Of a stretch of DNA of 64,000 bases, positions 61,739 through 64,000 are shown one piece after another. The position numbers were made by a program, and so were the translations under genes. Every line of letters starts with the position of its first letter. Within the stretch, counting starts at the first letter, position 1. The notes beneath the pieces were generated by a model that searched no databases, had not been told where the DNA came from, and saw only the letters and a program-made list of their open reading frames with translations. Source of the stretch: G020348185 sp964525045 (GTDB taxonomy: Bacteria; Nitrospirota; Nitrospiria; Nitrospirales; UBA8639); assembly GCA_964525045.1 (NCBI GenBank), contig CAZGFD010000009.1, positions 1-64,000 of the forward strand. The letters are read 5' to 3'.

Positions 61739-62245
61739 TTACCGGAGGCTTGATGGGGCCAGTACGGAGAGCCGGGGGAGATACTTAGCGATTAACCAAT
61801 TGAACCCCAACGCCATCATAGCATCAAGGGCTGCCTGGGGAAGGAGGATGGAACGAAAATCTTGGATGAGAAGGAACCAATCGATTTGGGGTCTTGCAGA
61901 AATTAATGAGACCAGACCACAAGCGAAAGAAAGGATAAAGGTCGGCAGGAAAATAGCCGGCGGGCTGGTATCCGATAATATTTTGGCGGCAGTGCCAGAG
62001 ACGACCCCGGCTAACCCTTTGGTGATCATATTTAATCCAATGCCACCGGCTGAATACATGTCCTGAATAAACCCCAGCCCCAATCCGAGCCACAGTCCCC
62101 TTGCGCGTCCACCTTGAAATCCTGTCAGACAGGTCGCCACAAGACACAGGTCGGGCTTCACGCCCCATAGGCTGATATGTTCAAGGAGGGTCGTCTGAAT
62201 CGGAAGAAGCAATAACAAAAGGCCACTGTAGAGGAAAACAGTCAT
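61739..62245 (-). CDS. mreD: rod-shape determining protein MreD
   Basis: Small integral membrane protein (168 residues) of the elongasome, five hydrophobic segments (LLLLLPIQTTLLEHISLWGVKPDLCLV, GLWLGLGLGFIQDMYSAGGIG, FILSFACGLVSLI, AALDAMMALGFNWL). Assignment rests on length, topology, the D-L-x-L segment and its place between mreC and mrdA. Its start overlaps the mreC stop by four bases, so translation is coupled. Confidence 0.92.
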   Translation of the reverse strand: MTVFLYSGLLLLLLPIQTTLLEHISLWGVKPDLCLVATCLTGFQGGRARGLWLGLGLGFIQDMYSAGGIGLNMITKGLAGVVSGTAAKILSDTSPPAIFLPTFILSFACGLVSLISARPQIDWFLLIQDFRSILLPQAALDAMMALGFNWLIAKYLPRLSVLAPSSLR

Positions 62246-63135
62246 AGGCTTGGCTGGTTTTGGGATGTCGGTCCTTCGGGAAATACCCCAGAAGGGGGCA
62301 ATGGGCCAGGGGAAGTGATGACGAGCACACCCTCTAATTTTTGAAATTCCACAGCTGGTTGAACCTCCGCAGATTGAAAAAGATCTGGGTGGGTTTTTTT
62401 GAGGCTACTGATCTGTCCGATTTGAAGACCACGGGGAAAGGCTCCGGTGAGCCCTGAGGTCACGACATTTTCGCCGATTTGTACGGGGGAAAGCGGAGGC
62501 AGATACTTCATTCTGATATACCCCTGGGCGGTCCCGTGCACGATCCCTTCCTCCCGACTGCCTTGAATCATCGCAGGTACAGCCACATTGGGGTCGGTGA
62601 GCAGAAGCACAATGGCGGTGGAAGGATGAATTTTGACAACTCTCCCGACAACACCAGCCTGAGTGATGACTCCCATGTTTGCCTTAAGGCCCTCTCGTCC
62701 GCCTTTATCAACAATTAAAGTCCGGTACCAGTTGGTCGCATTACGCCCTATGACCCGCGCGGCCACCGTTTGTATAGGGCCACCTTGCTGATAATCGAGG
62801 AGTTGGGTGAGTTGTTCAGAAATAATGACTTGTTCGCGGAGTTGAGTGAGCTGTTCTTTTAGCTGCGCAATATCTTCTTTGAGGGCGAGGTTGTGTTCAT
62901 GAACTTCCTGCAGAGCGATATAATGGTTCCAAATCCCACGAACAGCGTCATCTATCGCTGTGAATCCTTCCAGGGGAACCGCCACGAATTGGGTTATAGG
63001 ATTTCCAAGATTCCCGAGCAGCTTCTGCGTTTGGCGTGGCAGCAAAAAGATGGTGACAATGATAAGGGTGAGGAGGGCAAAAAAGACGCGTCTCGTTCTC
63101 GGGCCGATGCTGACAGTCAGGCCAAGCTTGCTCAT
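62242..63135 (-). CDS. mreC: rod-shape determining protein MreC
   Basis: Elongasome scaffold, 297 residues: one N-terminal membrane helix (VFFALLTLIIVTIFLLP), a coiled coil (about 70-110; HEHNLALKEDIAQLKEQLTQLREQ), then the beta domain (RVIGRNATNWYRTLIVDKGG, MGVITQAGVVGRVVKIHPS, VTSGLTGAFPRGLQIGQI). A Pro-rich C-terminal tail is extra. Periplasmic. Lies 168 bp after mreB. Confidence 0.95.
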   Translation of the reverse strand: MSKLGLTVSIGPRTRRVFFALLTLIIVTIFLLPRQTQKLLGNLGNPITQFVAVPLEGFTAIDDAVRGIWNHYIALQEVHEHNLALKEDIAQLKEQLTQLREQVIISEQLTQLLDYQQGGPIQTVAARVIGRNATNWYRTLIVDKGGREGLKANMGVITQAGVVGRVVKIHPSTAIVLLLTDPNVAVPAMIQGSREEGIVHGTAQGYIRMKYLPPLSPVQIGENVVTSGLTGAFPRGLQIGQISSLKKTHPDLFQSAEVQPAVEFQKLEGVLVITSPGPLPPSGVFPEGPTSQNQPSL

Positions 63136-63303
63136 ACAGAGGAGTGCAAACGAACTTGCACCTATTGTTCAAATGACGGTTTTACGATCAAGGGTTTGTT
63201 CAACGGTCCACGTTCAAGGAGAACCCATCCCGTTTCACAGGGCGCAAAACCAAATCCCGAAATTGGAAACTTGGAGCTTCAAACGTATGTTCGGTCTTGT
63301 CTA

Positions 63304-64000
63304 TCAGCTACCGATAGAGGACATCGATGATACACTACGTAATAGGGACAGTTCTTCAAGCGTTTTTCCCACACCCAAAACAACAGAGGTGAGCGGATCC
63401 TCGACCTGTACAATGGGAAGGGCGGTTTCCTCACGCAACCGTTCATCGAGTCCCTGGAGAAGAGACCCTCCCCCGGTAAGGACGATGCCTCGGTCAATAA
63501 TATCTCCCGCTAATTCAGGTGGAGTGTTTTCCAATGCGAGCCGGATGGCCCCCACGATCGTGGTGATACAATCCTGTAAGGCCTCCCGCACTTCAGTGTC
63601 ATCAACGAGCACGGTTCTGGGGATGCCGGAAATCAAATCCCGACCTTTTACCGCCATTTGTTTCTTCTCTGCCAGGGGATACGCAGACCCCAATTCGATC
63701 TTGATGCGTTCGGCCATGTGTTCACCGATGAGCAAATTATATTCTCGCTTCAAATACCCGATAATTGCGGCGTCAATTTGGTCTCCCGCCACCCGGACCG
63801 ATTCGCTGTACACAATTCCCCCAAGAGAGATAATGGCCACATCGGTGGTCCCTCCGCCGATATCGACGACCATGTTCCCCGAGGGTTCAGTGATTGGCAG
63901 ACCAGCTCCAATTGCGGCGGCAACCGGTTCCTCAATTAAATAAACCTCCCGGGCTCCAGCCAGTTCCGCTGATTCCTTGACCGCTCGCTGTTCAACTTGA
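63304..64000 (-). CDS. mreB: rod-shape determining protein MreB (partial, N-terminus outside window)
   Basis: C-terminal two thirds of the bacterial actin MreB, cut by the window edge. Visible: EQRAVKESAELAGAREVYLIEEPVA-type helix with the conserved EEP, GNMVVDIGGGTTDVAIISLGG (phosphate 2 loop), LIGEHMAERIKIELGSAYPL and the adenosine loop GIVLTGGGSLLQGLDERL. It polymerises on the inner membrane and directs wall synthesis. Start and length cannot be judged. Head of the mreB-mreC-mreD-mrdA-rodA cluster. Confidence 0.95.
   Translation of the reverse strand, partial: QVEQRAVKESAELAGAREVYLIEEPVAAAIGAGLPITEPSGNMVVDIGGGTTDVAIISLGGIVYSESVRVAGDQIDAAIIGYLKREYNLLIGEHMAERIKIELGSAYPLAEKKQMAVKGRDLISGIPRTVLVDDTEVREALQDCITTIVGAIRLALENTPPELAGDIIDRGIVLTGGGSLLQGLDERLREETALPIVQVEDPLTSVVLGVGKTLEELSLLRSVSSMSSIGS

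Overview
The window looks like a chromosomal segment of a Nitrospira-like member of the Nitrospirota. This is an inference from gene content, moderate GC and several small hypothetical families that I associate with that group; no rRNA gene is present to prove it. The four-gene set for N-acetylglutaminylglutamine amide (NAGGN), a compatible solute, points to a salt-exposed or halotolerant organism.

The left half (about 1-39 kb) is loosely packed, accessory DNA with long intergenic stretches. It holds an MMPL/RND exporter, a DUF4396 membrane protein, PolX, the iron exporter MbfA, a PRC-barrel secreted protein, an NTF2-like protein, a pseudo-receiver/Rossmann fusion, a metallophosphoesterase-nucleotidyltransferase pair, small zinc-ribbon proteins, an MBL hydrolase, MgtE, a CBS-pair protein, a SlyD-like FKBP, a single-domain response regulator, the NAGGN operon (asnO-ngg-M42 peptidase-OPT transporter), and a SulP transporter followed by a GAF protein that ends just after an H-box-like sequence. 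Between about 3.8 and 31 kb I find eight copies of one 20-bp box (consensus in one orientation ACAACTGGCAAAAACCCTAG). Read as CTAGGG...CCAGTTGT, every copy points at a gene or gene candidate on the same strand; the distance is 91-341 bp. Two copies precede paralogous small genes (copies A and C of a 58-72 residue family) inside a conserved box-leader-ORF cassette. This looks like an undescribed regulon and is the main finding.

The right half (about 39-64 kb) is mostly core genome: pal, recR-ebfC-dnaX with the SRP RNA gene (ffs) and tRNA-Ser(GGA) upstream, then a short surface-modification patch (membrane protein, SGNH hydrolase, sulfotransferase plus the remnant of a second sulfotransferase), tRNA-Leu(UAG), tig-clpP-clpX, topA, dprA, rng, and the cell-shape cluster mreB-mreC-mreD-mrdA-rodA, whose mreB runs off the right edge. 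Two families of palindromic intergenic repeats occur here. One is present as a near-perfect 130-bp duplication that includes the 3' end of tRNA-Ser, and the repeat family shows compensatory stem changes.

Decay is visible in several places: a frameshifted YHS-domain gene at 31.5-31.8 kb, a frameshifted extra copy of the small-gene family at 11.5 kb, and the sulfotransferase remnant at 48.4 kb. No insertion sequence, phage, CRISPR array or plasmid gene was found.
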